Below the pieces are notes generated by a model, which searched no databases, was not told where the DNA came from, and worked only from the letters and a program-made list of their open reading frames with translations. Below, piece by piece: positions 41,690 to 50,490 of a stretch of DNA of 64,000 nt. The first letter of the stretch is position 1; every line of letters begins with the position of its first letter. This DNA comes from Streptomyces sp. NBC_00287. GTDB taxonomy: Bacteria > Actinomycetota > Actinomycetes > Streptomycetales > Streptomycetaceae. The stretch is from contig NZ_CP108053.1 in the NCBI RefSeq assembly GCF_036173105.1, positions 7,006,001 through 7,070,000 on the forward strand, written 5' to 3'. The translations under genes were made by a program, and so were the position numbers.

Positions 41690-42574
41690 ATGCCGAACAC
41701 CGTCCACACCACCCGGATCGCGGCGCCTCCGGAGGCCGTGCACGCGCTCATCGCCGATGTGACCGTGTGGCCGCTGATGTTCGAGCCGAACATCCACACC
41801 GAGTACGTCGGGGGCGCGCCGCGCACGGAGGGCCGGGAACGCATCCGCATTTGGGCGTTCGCGGGCTCGGAGATCCGCAGCTGGACCTCCGAACGGGTCC
41901 TCGACCCGCACGCGCTGACCGTCGACTTCCGTCAGGAGGAGCCGGCCGCGCCGCTGACGTCGATGAGCGGACGCTGGCTGGCCAAGGACATCGGCGGCGG
42001 TGAGACCCTCCTCGAACTCCACCACGAGTTCGAGGCGTTCACCGACGAGCACTTCGTGCTGCACGCCCTCCACCAGAACAGCCCGGCCGAGCTGGCCGGA
42101 ATGCGGATCGCCGCCGAGAACCCCAGGACGCCGTACGTCTTCGAGGACAGCCTGCGCATCGAAGCACCGCCTCGGGCCGTCTACGACTTCCTCTACGCCG
42201 CCGACCGCTGGCCCGAGCGCCTCCCGCACGTCGCCTCCTTGGACCTCTCGGAGCCGGCGCCGGGCATTCAGCGGATGGTGATGGAGACCCGCAGCCCCGA
42301 CGGAACGCTGCACAGCAGTGAGTCGGTACGGGTGTGCAGGGCCGAGGTCGGCAGCATCGCGTACAAGCAGATCCGTACGCCCACGGTGCTCGTGGCCCAC
42401 ACGGGGGAGTGGCGGCTGACCCCGCTGCCCGACGGCACGACGCTGGCGACGTCCCGGCACAGCGTGATCCTGGCGGACCCGAAGGTCCGGGAGGCGGTGC
42501 GGGGCGCGCTGGGGGCGAACAGCAGGGCGACCCTGCGCAGGGCGAAGGAGTTCACGGAGACACGCCGGTCATAG
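41690..42574 (+). CDS. Aromatase/cyclase, didomain START/Bet v1-like
   Basis: A 294-residue protein built of two related SRPBCC (polyketide cyclase) domains: residues about 1-140, beginning HTTRIAAPPEAVHALIADV, and 150-294, beginning EDSLRIEAPPRAVYDFLYAAD. Didomain aromatase/cyclases of this size act in reducing type II PKS pathways and form and aromatise the first ring after ketoreduction, which agrees with the ActIII-like gene before it. ATG 41690 follows GAGGGG. A hairpin ends the operon. Confidence 0.92.
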   Translation: MPNTVHTTRIAAPPEAVHALIADVTVWPLMFEPNIHTEYVGGAPRTEGRERIRIWAFAGSEIRSWTSERVLDPHALTVDFRQEEPAAPLTSMSGRWLAKDIGGGETLLELHHEFEAFTDEHFVLHALHQNSPAELAGMRIAAENPRTPYVFEDSLRIEAPPRAVYDFLYAADRWPERLPHVASLDLSEPAPGIQRMVMETRSPDGTLHSSESVRVCRAEVGSIAYKQIRTPTVLVAHTGEWRLTPLPDGTTLATSRHSVILADPKVREAVRGALGANSRATLRRAKEFTETRRS

Positions 42575-42581
42575 GCGCGTG

Positions 42582-42621
42582 GCGCTGACCGCGCCCCCCG
42601 GAGAGGGGGTGCGGTCAGCGC
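42582..42621. terminator. Bidirectional terminator overlapping the SDR stop codon
   Basis: Eleven-bp perfect arms at 42582-42592 and 42611-42621, with a second inner CCCCCC/GGGGG stem. It lies between convergent aromatase/cyclase and SDR genes and covers the last codons and stop of the latter. Confidence 0.7.
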
Positions 42622-43355
42622 AGGTGCGTTCCGCCGTCCGTCAGCAGCACCTCTCCGGTCGTCCACCGGGACCGGATCATCCCCAGCACCGCCTCCGCCA
42701 CCTCCTCGGGCGTCCCCACCCGCTGCAGCGGTGACTGCTCGCGCATCCAGCGGCGGGGCTCCTCGAAGGACGCCGTCCAGGCGGTGTCCGTCAGACCGGG
42801 CGCCACCGCGTTCACCCGGACCTCGGGACCGGTCACCGCGGCCAGCAGCCGGGTCATATGGTTCAGAGCGGCCTTGCTCACGGCGTACGGGATGGAACTC
42901 CCGGCCGGCCGTACGCCCGCCACCGACGACACATTGACCACGCACCCGTCGCCGCTCGCCCGCAGATGCGGCATCGCGGCCACGCACATCTGCCAGGTGC
43001 CGATGACATTGACGTCGAAGATCTCCCGCCACACCTCGGCGTTCGCGCCCTCGAAGTCCTGGTGCGGCACGATCCGGGTGACCCCGGCGGAGTTGACCAG
43101 CACATCCAGCCGGCCGTACCGCTCGACGGTCGCCGCGACCAGCGCCTCGGCCTCCTCGCGCACCGCGATGTCGGCGGCGACGTACATCGCGTCGGGCAGC
43201 TCGGCCGCGAGCTCCTTGCCGGCCTCGGGGCTGCGCGCGGAGTTCACGACCACCCGCATGCCCTCCGCCGCGAGCCGCCGCGCCACGGCCTCCCCGATTC
43301 CCGAGGTGGACCCCGTCACCAGGGCGACCGGCGCCCCGGCCCGCGCCTCAGTCAT
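42615..43355 (-). CDS. Short-chain dehydrogenase/reductase (second reductase of the type II set)
   Basis: A 246-residue SDR with TGSTSGIGEAVARRLA at residues 13-28, NSAGVTR, NVSSVAGV with the catalytic serine and YAVSKAALNH with the Tyr-Lys pair. It resembles FabG-type 3-oxoacyl reductases more than ActIII. In aromatic PKS clusters such second reductases reduce another carbonyl of the chain or a quinone; the substrate cannot be assigned. ATG 43355 overlaps the end of the SnoaL-like gene by 8 bp, so the two are coupled. Confidence 0.88.
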   Translation of the reverse strand: MTEARAGAPVALVTGSTSGIGEAVARRLAAEGMRVVVNSARSPEAGKELAAELPDAMYVAADIAVREEAEALVAATVERYGRLDVLVNSAGVTRIVPHQDFEGANAEVWREIFDVNVIGTWQMCVAAMPHLRASGDGCVVNVSSVAGVRPAGSSIPYAVSKAALNHMTRLLAAVTGPEVRVNAVAPGLTDTAWTASFEEPRRWMREQSPLQRVGTPEEVAEAVLGMIRSRWTTGEVLLTDGGTHLR

Positions 43356-43767
43356 TGCGCACCGACCTGTGCCGCACCAGGAACGCCTCCCCGTCCGCCT
43401 CCAGAATGTCCTCGGCGACCGTGCTGGAGTGGAACGACGGCACGCCCTCACCGGCGGCGGTCGACAGCGCCAACGCGTAGTAACGGGTGTGGAGTACGCC
43501 GGGCTCGGCGCCCTCCGAAACCTCCAGCATGCCCAGCCAGTGCCGCCGGACCCGCCCCTGTGCGGCCAGCGCGCCCACCCGGCGCCGGGCCGCCTCGACC
43601 AGGACCGGACGCCCCTTCAGCGGCTCGGGCAGCGACGGCTCCTCGAAGACGGCGTCCTCGGTGAAGGTGTCCGCCCACTCCTCTACGGCGCCCTCGTCGA
43701 GCAGCCGCATCTGACGGGCATAGAACTGACTGATCCTGCCGTGCACTTCGCCGGATCCGTACGTCAT
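43348..43767 (-). CDS. SnoaL/NTF2-like polyketide cyclase-type protein
   Basis: A 139-residue NTF2-fold protein. It opens with an amphipathic helix (ISQFYARQMRLLDEG), then WADTFTEDAVFEEPS and later RYYALALS and SFHSSTVAEDIL strands typical of SnoaL_4 or small hydroxylase-subunit relatives. Members of this fold in type II PKS clusters close late rings or work as hydroxylase partners. I could not see a definite catalytic dyad by eye. GGAAGGGG precedes ATG 43767. It is the first gene of a two-gene minus-strand operon. Confidence 0.78.
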   Translation of the reverse strand: MTYGSGEVHGRISQFYARQMRLLDEGAVEEWADTFTEDAVFEEPSLPEPLKGRPVLVEAARRRVGALAAQGRVRRHWLGMLEVSEGAEPGVLHTRYYALALSTAAGEGVPSFHSSTVAEDILEADGEAFLVRHRSVRND

Positions 43768-43804
43768 GGGACCCCTTCCCCTCGCTCCCCATGCGGACGC
43801 CCCG

Positions 43805-43836
43805 ATGGTCTGCCGCGATGGTCGAGTGCGGCTCGA
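43805..43836 (-). promoter_or_regulatory. SARP-like promoter of SnoaL-SDR operon
   Basis: On the minus strand TCGAGCC (43836-43830) and TCGACCA (43825-43819) are 11 bp apart, followed by 8 bp and GACCAT (43810-43805). TCGAG-type heptamers are the known ActII-ORF4/DnrI form. The same site read on the plus strand also shows paired TCGA repeats but no good -10 toward the carboxylase gene. Confidence 0.55.
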
Positions 43837-44016
43837 CGGCCGAAAGAGCACTCCCTGGCACGCTCCGCGCCAGGTACGCGCACCGGCGCTCAGTGCGGGG
43901 GACACAGCTTTCTTAAGCCCCGCTCCACCAGCCCTCCAGCTCAGCGACGCACTCTGTCGCCCACGCGTTCCGAGAACGGGCTGAACAAGCCTCTTGACGA
44001 CCTGTGAGGAGCGTCA

Positions 44017-45582
44017 ATGGACCGCTTTCCACCTCCACTCCGGGAACGAACGGCCGAACTCCACGAACTGCGCGAGTCGGTGCACCGCGGTCCCTCGGAG
44101 CGGGCGACCCAGGCACAGCACGCCAAGGGGAAGCTGACCGCACGCGAACGGATCGACCTGCTCTTCGACAAGGGCACGTTCACCGAGACCGAGGGACTGC
44201 GCCGGCACCGCGCGACCGGCTTCGGCCTGGAGGCCCGCCGCCCGCACACCGACGGTGTGATCACCGGCTGGGGCCGGGTGAACGGCCGTACCGCCTTCGT
44301 CTACGCCCATGACTTCCGTATCTTCGGCGGCGCCCTCGGCGAGGCGCACGCCCAGAAGATCCACAAGCTGATGGATCTGGCCACCGCGGCCGGGGCCCCT
44401 GTGATCGGCCTGTGCGACGGAGCCGGCGCCCGGATCCAGGAGGGCGTCACCGCGCTCGCCGGGTACGGCGGCATCTTCTCCCGCAATGTGCGCAACTCCG
44501 GGGTCATCCCGCAGATCAGCGTCATCATGGGCCCGTGCGCGGGCGGCGCCGCCTACTCGCCGGCGCTCACCGACTTCGTGTTCATGGTGCGCGGCACCTC
44601 GCAGATGTTCATCACCGGTCCCGATGTCGTCCAGGCGGTGACCGGCGAGGAGATCACCATGGACGGGCTCGGCGGCGCCGACCCGCACTCCACCTCCTCC
44701 GGCGTGGCCCACGCGGTCTTCGACGACGAGGAGGAGTGCCTGGAGAACGTCCGCTTCCTGCTCTCCCTGCTGCCCTCCAACAACCGCGAACTCGCCCCGT
44801 CCGTCGCGGAGTCCGACCCGGTCGACCGGCGCACCGAGGCGCTGCTGGACATGGTCCCGGCCGACCCGCGCTCCTCCTACGACGTCCGGGACGTCATCGA
44901 GGAGATCGTCGACGACGGCTTCCTCTTCGAGGTCCACGAGAACTGGGCGCGCAACGTGGTCTGCACGCTGGTCCGGATGGGCGGCGACGTCACCGGCATC
45001 ATCGCCAACCAGCCGATGGTGCAGGCCGGTGCGCTCGACATCCAGGCCTCCGAGAAGGCGGCGCGGTTCGTGCGGTTCTGCGACTCCTTCAACATCCCCC
45101 TGGTCACGCTGGTGGACGTGCCGGGGTTCCTGCCCGGCGTGGACCAGGAGCACGGCGGCATCATCCGGCACGGGGCGAAGCTGCTGTACGCGTACTGCGA
45201 CGCGACCGTCCCGCGGGTCCAGCTGATCATGCGCAAGGCGTACGGTGGCGCGTACATCGTCATGGACTCCCGCTCCATCGGCTGTGACGTCTCCTTCGCC
45301 TGGCCGGTCAACGAGATCGCGGTGATGGGCGCGGAGGGCGCGGCGAACGTCGTCTTCCGGCGCGAGATCGCGGCGTCGGACGATCCGCAGGCGACGCGCG
45401 AGCAACTGGTGAAGGAGTACCGCTCCGAGCTGATGCACCCGTACTACGCGGCCGAGCGAGGCCTCGTGGACGACGTCATCGACCCGTCGGAGACCCGGGC
45501 CCGGCTGATCGACGCGCTGCGCACCCTGCGCCGCAAGCACGCCGACCGCCCGTCCCGCAAGCACGGGAACCAGCCGCAGTGA
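44017..45582 (+). CDS. Acyl-CoA carboxylase beta (carboxyltransferase) subunit
   Basis: A 521-residue carboxyltransferase of the PccB/AccB type. Both halves of the family fold are visible: GAGARIQEGV with PCAGGAAYSPALTDF (acyl-CoA side) and the C-terminal DVPGFLPGVDQEHGGIIRHGAKLLYAY with AYGGAYIVM (biotin side). It forms malonyl-CoA or methylmalonyl-CoA with a biotinylated alpha subunit, which is not in the window. Location beside the aromatic PKS suggests a malonyl-CoA supply role. ATG 44017 has GAGGAG upstream. It overlaps the epsilon gene (GTGA). Confidence 0.94.
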   Translation: MDRFPPPLRERTAELHELRESVHRGPSERATQAQHAKGKLTARERIDLLFDKGTFTETEGLRRHRATGFGLEARRPHTDGVITGWGRVNGRTAFVYAHDFRIFGGALGEAHAQKIHKLMDLATAAGAPVIGLCDGAGARIQEGVTALAGYGGIFSRNVRNSGVIPQISVIMGPCAGGAAYSPALTDFVFMVRGTSQMFITGPDVVQAVTGEEITMDGLGGADPHSTSSGVAHAVFDDEEECLENVRFLLSLLPSNNRELAPSVAESDPVDRRTEALLDMVPADPRSSYDVRDVIEEIVDDGFLFEVHENWARNVVCTLVRMGGDVTGIIANQPMVQAGALDIQASEKAARFVRFCDSFNIPLVTLVDVPGFLPGVDQEHGGIIRHGAKLLYAYCDATVPRVQLIMRKAYGGAYIVMDSRSIGCDVSFAWPVNEIAVMGAEGAANVVFRREIAASDDPQATREQLVKEYRSELMHPYYAAERGLVDDVIDPSETRARLIDALRTLRRKHADRPSRKHGNQPQ

Positions 45583-45800
45583 CCGAGGACCGGGTGATCC
45601 GAGTGCTACGAGGCGAACCGACACCTGAAGAACTCTCCGCCCTGCTCACGGTGTTGCTGGCGCTGTCCGGGCGCCGGGCGGAGTCGGCGGAGGTGGAAGG
45701 GCTGCCGGTCCAGCCGCCGGCGGTGGCCTGGACGCAGACCGGCGGAGGGGGGACGAGTTGGGCGGCGCCCGGGTACCCGGACTGGGCGGACGTGTCATGA
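45579..45800 (+). CDS. Acyl-CoA carboxylase epsilon subunit
   Basis: A 73-residue protein with the short N-terminal helix of actinobacterial epsilon subunits (RVIRVLRGEPTPEELSALLTVLLAL) followed by a flexible Pro/Gly-rich tail that ends in an aromatic W...PGYPDW motif. These small subunits stabilise the alpha-beta carboxylase complex. GTG 45579 overlaps the beta-subunit stop, and its own stop overlaps the next gene (ATGA). Confidence 0.88.
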   Translation: MTEDRVIRVLRGEPTPEELSALLTVLLALSGRRAESAEVEGLPVQPPAVAWTQTGGGGTSWAAPGYPDWADVS

Positions 45801-46726
45801 GCGGACCCGCCACGAAACTGCGCACCGAGCTCACCGAGGTGGCCGACGGGGTCTATGCCCACCTCCAGCCCGACGGGGGCTGGTGTCTGAGCAACGCGGG
45901 TGTGGTCGCCGGTCCCGAGGGCCTGCTCCTCGTCGACACGGCGGCCACGGCGGCGCGGGCGGCGGCGCTGCGGGAGGCCGTGCAGGGGCTGGGCCGGGGT
46001 CCGGTCCGGGTCCTGGTCAACACCCACCACCACGGCGACCACACGCACGGCAACGGCGCGTTCGAGGGCGCGACGGTGGTGGCGCACGCCCGCACCAGGG
46101 CGGAGATGGCCCGCAACGGCCTGGCCCTCACGGGGGTCTGGCCGGATGTGGCGTGGGGGGAGCTGACGGTCCGGCTGCCGGACCTCACCTTCACGGACGA
46201 GCTGAGCCTCTACCAGGGCGACCGCGAGATCCGTCTGCTCCATCCGGGCCCGGCCCACACCAACGACGACGTGGTGGCCTGGCTCCCCGAGGACCGGGTC
46301 CTGTTCGCCGGGGACATCGCGATGGCGGGCAGCTCCCCGTTCGTCCTGATGGGCTCGGTCTCCGGCTCCCTGGCTGCCCTGTCGCGCCTGCGCGCGCTGA
46401 GGCCCCGCACGGTGGTCTGCGGCCACGGCCCGGTCCGCGGCCCGGAGGTCCTGGACGAGACGGAGGAGTACCTGCGCTGGATCCAGCGGGTGGCGGCGGA
46501 GGGCCGAGCCCAACGCCTGACCCCGCTGGTGGCGGCAAGGGAAGCGGGCAAGGGCGCCTTCAGCCACCTCACGGAATTCGAGCGCATCGTGGGCAACCTC
46601 CACCGCGCCTACGCCGAGTTGGACGAACGCGAGGCGATCGCCTCCGGCCGGACGGTGGATGTGGCGGAGGCGTTCGGGGAGATGGTGACGTACAACGGCG
46701 GCAGCCTGCCGACCTGCCACGCGTAA
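45797..46726 (+). CDS. Metallo-beta-lactamase-fold hydrolase (possible PKS thioesterase/cyclase)
   Basis: A 309-residue MBL-fold protein with the metal-binding NTHHHGDHTHGN motif at about residue 76, a downstream HPGPAHTNDD and FAGDIAM and a final CGHGPV histidine. MBL proteins in aromatic PKS clusters can act as thioesterases or support ring closure and release, and this one is the last gene coupled to the carboxylase subunits. A housekeeping hydrolase is possible. It is the last gene I would place in the cluster; a dispersed repeat follows. Confidence 0.82.
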   Translation: MSGPATKLRTELTEVADGVYAHLQPDGGWCLSNAGVVAGPEGLLLVDTAATAARAAALREAVQGLGRGPVRVLVNTHHHGDHTHGNGAFEGATVVAHARTRAEMARNGLALTGVWPDVAWGELTVRLPDLTFTDELSLYQGDREIRLLHPGPAHTNDDVVAWLPEDRVLFAGDIAMAGSSPFVLMGSVSGSLAALSRLRALRPRTVVCGHGPVRGPEVLDETEEYLRWIQRVAAEGRAQRLTPLVAAREAGKGAFSHLTEFERIVGNLHRAYAELDEREAIASGRTVDVAEAFGEMVTYNGGSLPTCHA

Positions 46727-46730
46727 TTTC

Positions 46731-46802
46731 AGCCCGTCCGGCGTTTGAGGACGAGGCCCGTTCAGGGCCGAAGCGGGGGTCTGGGGGCGCAGCCCCCAGG
46801 GA
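46731..46802. repeat. Dispersed Streptomyces intergenic repeat with hairpins
   Basis: The stretch starts AGCCCGTCCGGCGTTTGAGG and ends with an 8-bp hairpin CTGGGGGC / GCCCCCAG (46781-46788 and 46792-46799). I recognise this as a sequence found between convergent genes in many Streptomyces genomes. It lies between the convergent MBL and FAD oxidoreductase genes and may work as a terminator. Here it also marks the likely cluster edge. Confidence 0.55.
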
Positions 46803-46851
46803 CGGGATGGGTAGGGGCGGCGGGGGCGAGACTCCGGGACGGTACCCCGAC

Positions 46852-49824
46852 CTACGGGGCCGTCCCGGCACGCGCCAGCAGCTCCGCCAGATGCACTGCC
46901 TCATGCCCACCCGAGTCCAACTCATGGATCTGCGTCCGGCAGCTGAACCCGTCCGCCAGTACCACCGTCTCCGCCGGCGCCTCCCGTAGCCGCGGCAACA
47001 GCACCCGCTCCGCACACGCCCGGCTCACCTCCAAATGCCCACGTTCGAAGCCGAAGTTGCCCGCAAGACCGCAGCACCCGGACTCCAGCCGCTCCACCGA
47101 GACCCCGGCCCGCCGCAGCAGCACACGGTCCGCGCCCCAGCCCAGTACCGCGTGCTGATGGCAATGCACCTGTGCGAGAGCCCCGTCGGCCCGAACCCTC
47201 GGCGGCGCGTACCCGGGCGAGTGCTCCGTCAGCAGCTCCGCCAGCGTCACCGTCTGCCGCCCCAACAGCCGTACATCCCGATCACCGGGGAGCAACTCGC
47301 CCGCGTCCGACCGGAACACCGCCGTACAGCTGGGTTCGAGGCCCACCACCAGACCGCCGTCCCGCAGATGCCCGGAGAGCCGCCGCACGGTCCTGGCCAG
47401 CGCCCGCTCCGCCATCCCGAGCTGACCCGTCGAGATCCAGGTCAGGCCACAGCACAGCGACCCGGACGGCAGCTCCACCCGCCATCCCGCCCGCTCCAGC
47501 ACCTCGACCGCGGCCCGCCCCACCCGCGGATGGAAGAAGTTCGTGAAGGTGTCCGGCCACAGCAGCACCACCCCGTGCTCCCCGTCGCCGTACGGCTCGT
47601 GCCCGGCGAACCACCGCTGCAGCGACCGCCCGGCGAACAGCGGCAGCTCCCGGTCCGCCACCCCGGCCACCGCGCGCGCCGCGCCGGACAGCGGCGGGGT
47701 GTGGGTGACGGCATTGACCACCCGAGCCAGCCGCGCCCGCCCCACCGCCTGTGCCACCACCGGCAGCCACCCCATCGACCAGTCGGAGCGCGGCCTGCGC
47801 CACGGCCGCCCCGCATAGTGGTGCGCCAGGAACTCCGCCTTGTACGTGGCCATGTCCACATCCGCCGGACAGTCGGACTTGCACCCCTTGCAGGCGAGGC
47901 ACAGATCGAGCGCCTCCCGCACCGCCTCGGACCGCCAGCCGTCCCGGATCGCACTGTCCCCGTGCCCGTCGAGCATCTCGAACAGCAGCCGCGCCCGCCC
48001 GCGTGTGGAGTGCTCCTCCTCCCACGTCACCTGGTACGAGGGACACATCACCGAACCACCCTCGGTGGACAGCTGCCGGCACTTGCCCACGCCCACACAC
48101 CGGTTCGCGGCCTCGACGAAGGACCCGCCGTCGTCCGGGAACCGGAAATGCAGCCCGCGAGGATCCCGCGGCTTCCAGTCCCCGCCGAGCCGCAGCTTCT
48201 CGTCCAGCCGGTACGGCGCCACCACCTTCCCGGGGTTCATCCGGTCCGACGGATCGAAGACCGCCTTCAACCGCCCGAACGCCTCGACGAGTTCCGTGCC
48301 GAACATCCGCGGCAACAGCTCTCCTCGGCTCTGCCCGTCCCCGTGCTCCCCGGAGAACGACCCGCCGAACTCCACCACCAGATCGGCCGCCCGCTCCATG
48401 AACCTCCGGTACGCGGCGACCCCTTCGACGCTGTACAGATCGAAGGGGATCCGCGTGTGCACGCACCCGTGCCCGAAGTGGCCGTACAACGCGGGCCCGG
48501 TGTCGCTCAGAAACCCGAACTCCTCGAACAGCGCCCGCAGTCGGCGCAGATAGTCGCCGAGCCGCTCCGGCGGCACCGCCGAGTCCTCCCACCCCTCGAA
48601 GGTGTCCGGCCGACCCGGCACATGCGCGGTGGCACCGAGCCCGGCCTCCCGGACCTGCCACAACTGCTCCTCGTGCGCGGGGTCGTCGAGATAGGCGACC
48701 TCCGGATCGTGCTCGGACTCGTCGAGCGCGTCCAGCATCCGATGCGCCCCCTCGTCCGCATCCTCGGCCGTCTCGGCCCCGAACTGCACCATCAAGTAGG
48801 CGCGCCCGGCGGGCAGTTGGTCGATGGCCTCGGGATTGAGGTGCTTGAGCCGCTCGTCGTGCACCAGCCGTGAGTCGACACCTTCCAGCGCGATCGGCTC
48901 GTACGGCAGGATGTCCGGCACCGCGTCCGCGGCCGCCGCGATGACGTCGAACCCCAGCACCACCAGTGTCCGTTCCTTCACCACGGGCACGAGCTTCAGC
49001 TCCGCCCGCACCACCGTCACCAGCGTCGACTCGCTGCCCACCAGCAGCCCGGCGACATCGAAGCCGTACTCGGGCAGCAGCGAGTCGAGGTTGTAGCCGG
49101 AGACCCGACGCGGGATGTCGGGGTAGCGGCGGCGGATCTCGTCGGCGTAGGTGTCGCGCAGTGCCCTCAACTGCCGGTACACGGCAGCTCGTAGATCCCC
49201 GTGCCGCTCGATCTCGGCGTACTCCTCGTCATCCGTCGGCCCGCACCAGAACCGGGTGCTTTCGTAGAGGAGCACCTCCAGGCGGGCGATGTTGTCGACG
49301 ACCTTGCCGTGCGCCTGAGCCGTGGCTCCGCAGGAGTTGTTGCCGATCATCCCGCCGATGGTGCAGTTGGCGTGGGTCGCGGGCTCGGGCCCGAAGCGCA
49401 GCCCGGTCGGCGCGAGTTGCTGGTTGAGCTCGTCGAGCACGATGCCGGGCTGCACGACACACGTCCGCCGCTCGGTGTCGACGGACTCCAGCCGGTGGCA
49501 GTACTTCGACCAGTCCAGGACGACGGCGGTGTTCGTGCACTGCCCGGCCAGACTCGTGCCCCCGCCCCGGGACAGCACCGGCGCCCCGTACTCCCGGGCG
49601 ACGGCCACCGCCGTGACCGCCGCCTCCGGGTCACGCGGCCGCACCACCCCGATGGGTGTCTGGCGGAAGTTGGAGGCGTCGGTCGCGTACGCCGCCCGGC
49701 TCCCCGCGTCGAACCGCACCTCCCCGTCGACCCGCGCCCGCAGCGCCGCCTCCAGCGCCCCCGGGTCGACCGACGGCATACCCGGCCGCCGTACGACGGG
49801 ACCCGGCAGATCCGCCGTGACCAT
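46852..49824 (-). CDS. FAD-linked oxidase fused to Fe-S/CCG domain (GlcD-GlcF type)
   Basis: A 990-residue two-part oxidoreductase. The N-terminal half is a FAD-binding type 4 oxidase (LSRGGGTSLAGQ, NNSCGATAQAHGK, GHFGHGCVHTR and SGEHGDGQ). The second half carries 4Fe-4S ligands (CLACKGCKSDCP) and CCG motifs (LCCGLTW and GCCGLAGNFG). Such fusions oxidise 2-hydroxyacids such as D-lactate or glycolate and pass electrons to the chain. The substrate is unknown. ATG 49824 has GAGGAGG just upstream. It is convergent with the cluster and looks chromosomal. Confidence 0.9.
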   Translation of the reverse strand: MVTADLPGPVVRRPGMPSVDPGALEAALRARVDGEVRFDAGSRAAYATDASNFRQTPIGVVRPRDPEAAVTAVAVAREYGAPVLSRGGGTSLAGQCTNTAVVLDWSKYCHRLESVDTERRTCVVQPGIVLDELNQQLAPTGLRFGPEPATHANCTIGGMIGNNSCGATAQAHGKVVDNIARLEVLLYESTRFWCGPTDDEEYAEIERHGDLRAAVYRQLRALRDTYADEIRRRYPDIPRRVSGYNLDSLLPEYGFDVAGLLVGSESTLVTVVRAELKLVPVVKERTLVVLGFDVIAAAADAVPDILPYEPIALEGVDSRLVHDERLKHLNPEAIDQLPAGRAYLMVQFGAETAEDADEGAHRMLDALDESEHDPEVAYLDDPAHEEQLWQVREAGLGATAHVPGRPDTFEGWEDSAVPPERLGDYLRRLRALFEEFGFLSDTGPALYGHFGHGCVHTRIPFDLYSVEGVAAYRRFMERAADLVVEFGGSFSGEHGDGQSRGELLPRMFGTELVEAFGRLKAVFDPSDRMNPGKVVAPYRLDEKLRLGGDWKPRDPRGLHFRFPDDGGSFVEAANRCVGVGKCRQLSTEGGSVMCPSYQVTWEEEHSTRGRARLLFEMLDGHGDSAIRDGWRSEAVREALDLCLACKGCKSDCPADVDMATYKAEFLAHHYAGRPWRRPRSDWSMGWLPVVAQAVGRARLARVVNAVTHTPPLSGAARAVAGVADRELPLFAGRSLQRWFAGHEPYGDGEHGVVLLWPDTFTNFFHPRVGRAAVEVLERAGWRVELPSGSLCCGLTWISTGQLGMAERALARTVRRLSGHLRDGGLVVGLEPSCTAVFRSDAGELLPGDRDVRLLGRQTVTLAELLTEHSPGYAPPRVRADGALAQVHCHQHAVLGWGADRVLLRRAGVSVERLESGCCGLAGNFGFERGHLEVSRACAERVLLPRLREAPAETVVLADGFSCRTQIHELDSGGHEAVHLAELLARAGTAP

Positions 49825-49883
49825 GAAGCCTCCTCGGCACCGCCCCTCGGAACGGAATGCCGGGTACCCCGCGGGGTCGTGGC

Positions 49884-50375
49884 TCAGTCGTCGGCGAGAT
49901 CGGGCAGCAGCCCGCTCAGCGCCTCGCGCTCGGCGGGGCCGAAGATCTGGGCGAGGGCCTCGGTGACGGTCCCGGCGAGCGGCGCCGAGGCCTGCGTCAG
50001 CAGGTCGCGGGCCTTGGTGGTGAGGGCGACCTCGACCCCGCGCTTGTCGCCGCAGACCGACTGCCGGGTGACGAGCCCGGCGTGCTGCAGACAGGCGATC
50101 TGGTACGTCAGCCGGGTCTTCGGGCGGCCCAGCAGCTCCGCGATCCGGCTCATCCGCAGGCCCTCGCGGGGCTGCTCGGCCAGCAGGCACAGGATCAGGA
50201 ACTCGTCGTGGGAGACATCGAGCGTCTCCTTGACCACGGAGCGCAGCCGCTGCTCCACGGCGGCCGTCGCGGCCAGCATCCGCATCCAGGAGCGCAGCTC
50301 GGCCGGGAGCAGGCTGTCGCCGGATGCGGCGGGGCATCCGAGCTGGTCGGTGGGGGTCTCCTGCGGGTCGGCCAT
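49884..50375 (-). CDS. MarR-family transcriptional regulator
   Basis: A 163-residue winged-helix regulator: dimerisation helices at both ends, recognition region GLRMSRIAELLGRPKTRLTYQIACLQ and wing TRQSVCGDKRGVEVALT. It is divergent from the YceI gene across a 115-bp gap holding three related inverted repeats, so it probably controls itself and YceI. The cysteine in the wing could take part in sensing, but this is speculative. Confidence 0.92.
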   Translation of the reverse strand: MADPQETPTDQLGCPAASGDSLLPAELRSWMRMLAATAAVEQRLRSVVKETLDVSHDEFLILCLLAEQPREGLRMSRIAELLGRPKTRLTYQIACLQHAGLVTRQSVCGDKRGVEVALTTKARDLLTQASAPLAGTVTEALAQIFGPAEREALSGLLPDLADD

Positions 50376-50394
50376 GACGTCGATTCTACCTGTT

Positions 50395-50463
50395 GTCCAA
50401 TTTTGGACCAGGGGGTTGTTCAAATTTGGATCGTCGGCTAGCGTGAGGTCATCCAATTTTGGA
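50395..50463. promoter_or_regulatory. Three MarR-type operators over the YceI promoter
   Basis: Inverted repeats TCCAA-N2-TTGGA occur at 50395-50408 (extended by G/C) and 50452-50463, with an imperfect copy TTCAAATTTGGA at 50419-50430. A promoter for YceI fits the space: TTGTTC (50416-50421), 17 bp, TAGCGT (50439-50444). The middle site covers its -35/spacer and the third lies after the -10, a layout expected for repression. Confidence 0.75.
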
Positions 50464-50490
50464 GTACTTCTCACGCTCAGGAGAACGACC

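Noticed and set aside
44000..44016. Possible SARP-type promoter for the acyl-CoA carboxylase beta gene
   Set aside because: TTGACGA near 44000 has no second heptamer at 11 bp and no -10 eight bases later; the paired TCGA repeats upstream fit the minus-strand gene better.
46731..46802. Possible attachment site or mobile element end at the cluster border
   Set aside because: It matches a common dispersed Streptomyces intergenic repeat; there is no integrase, transposase or tRNA nearby.
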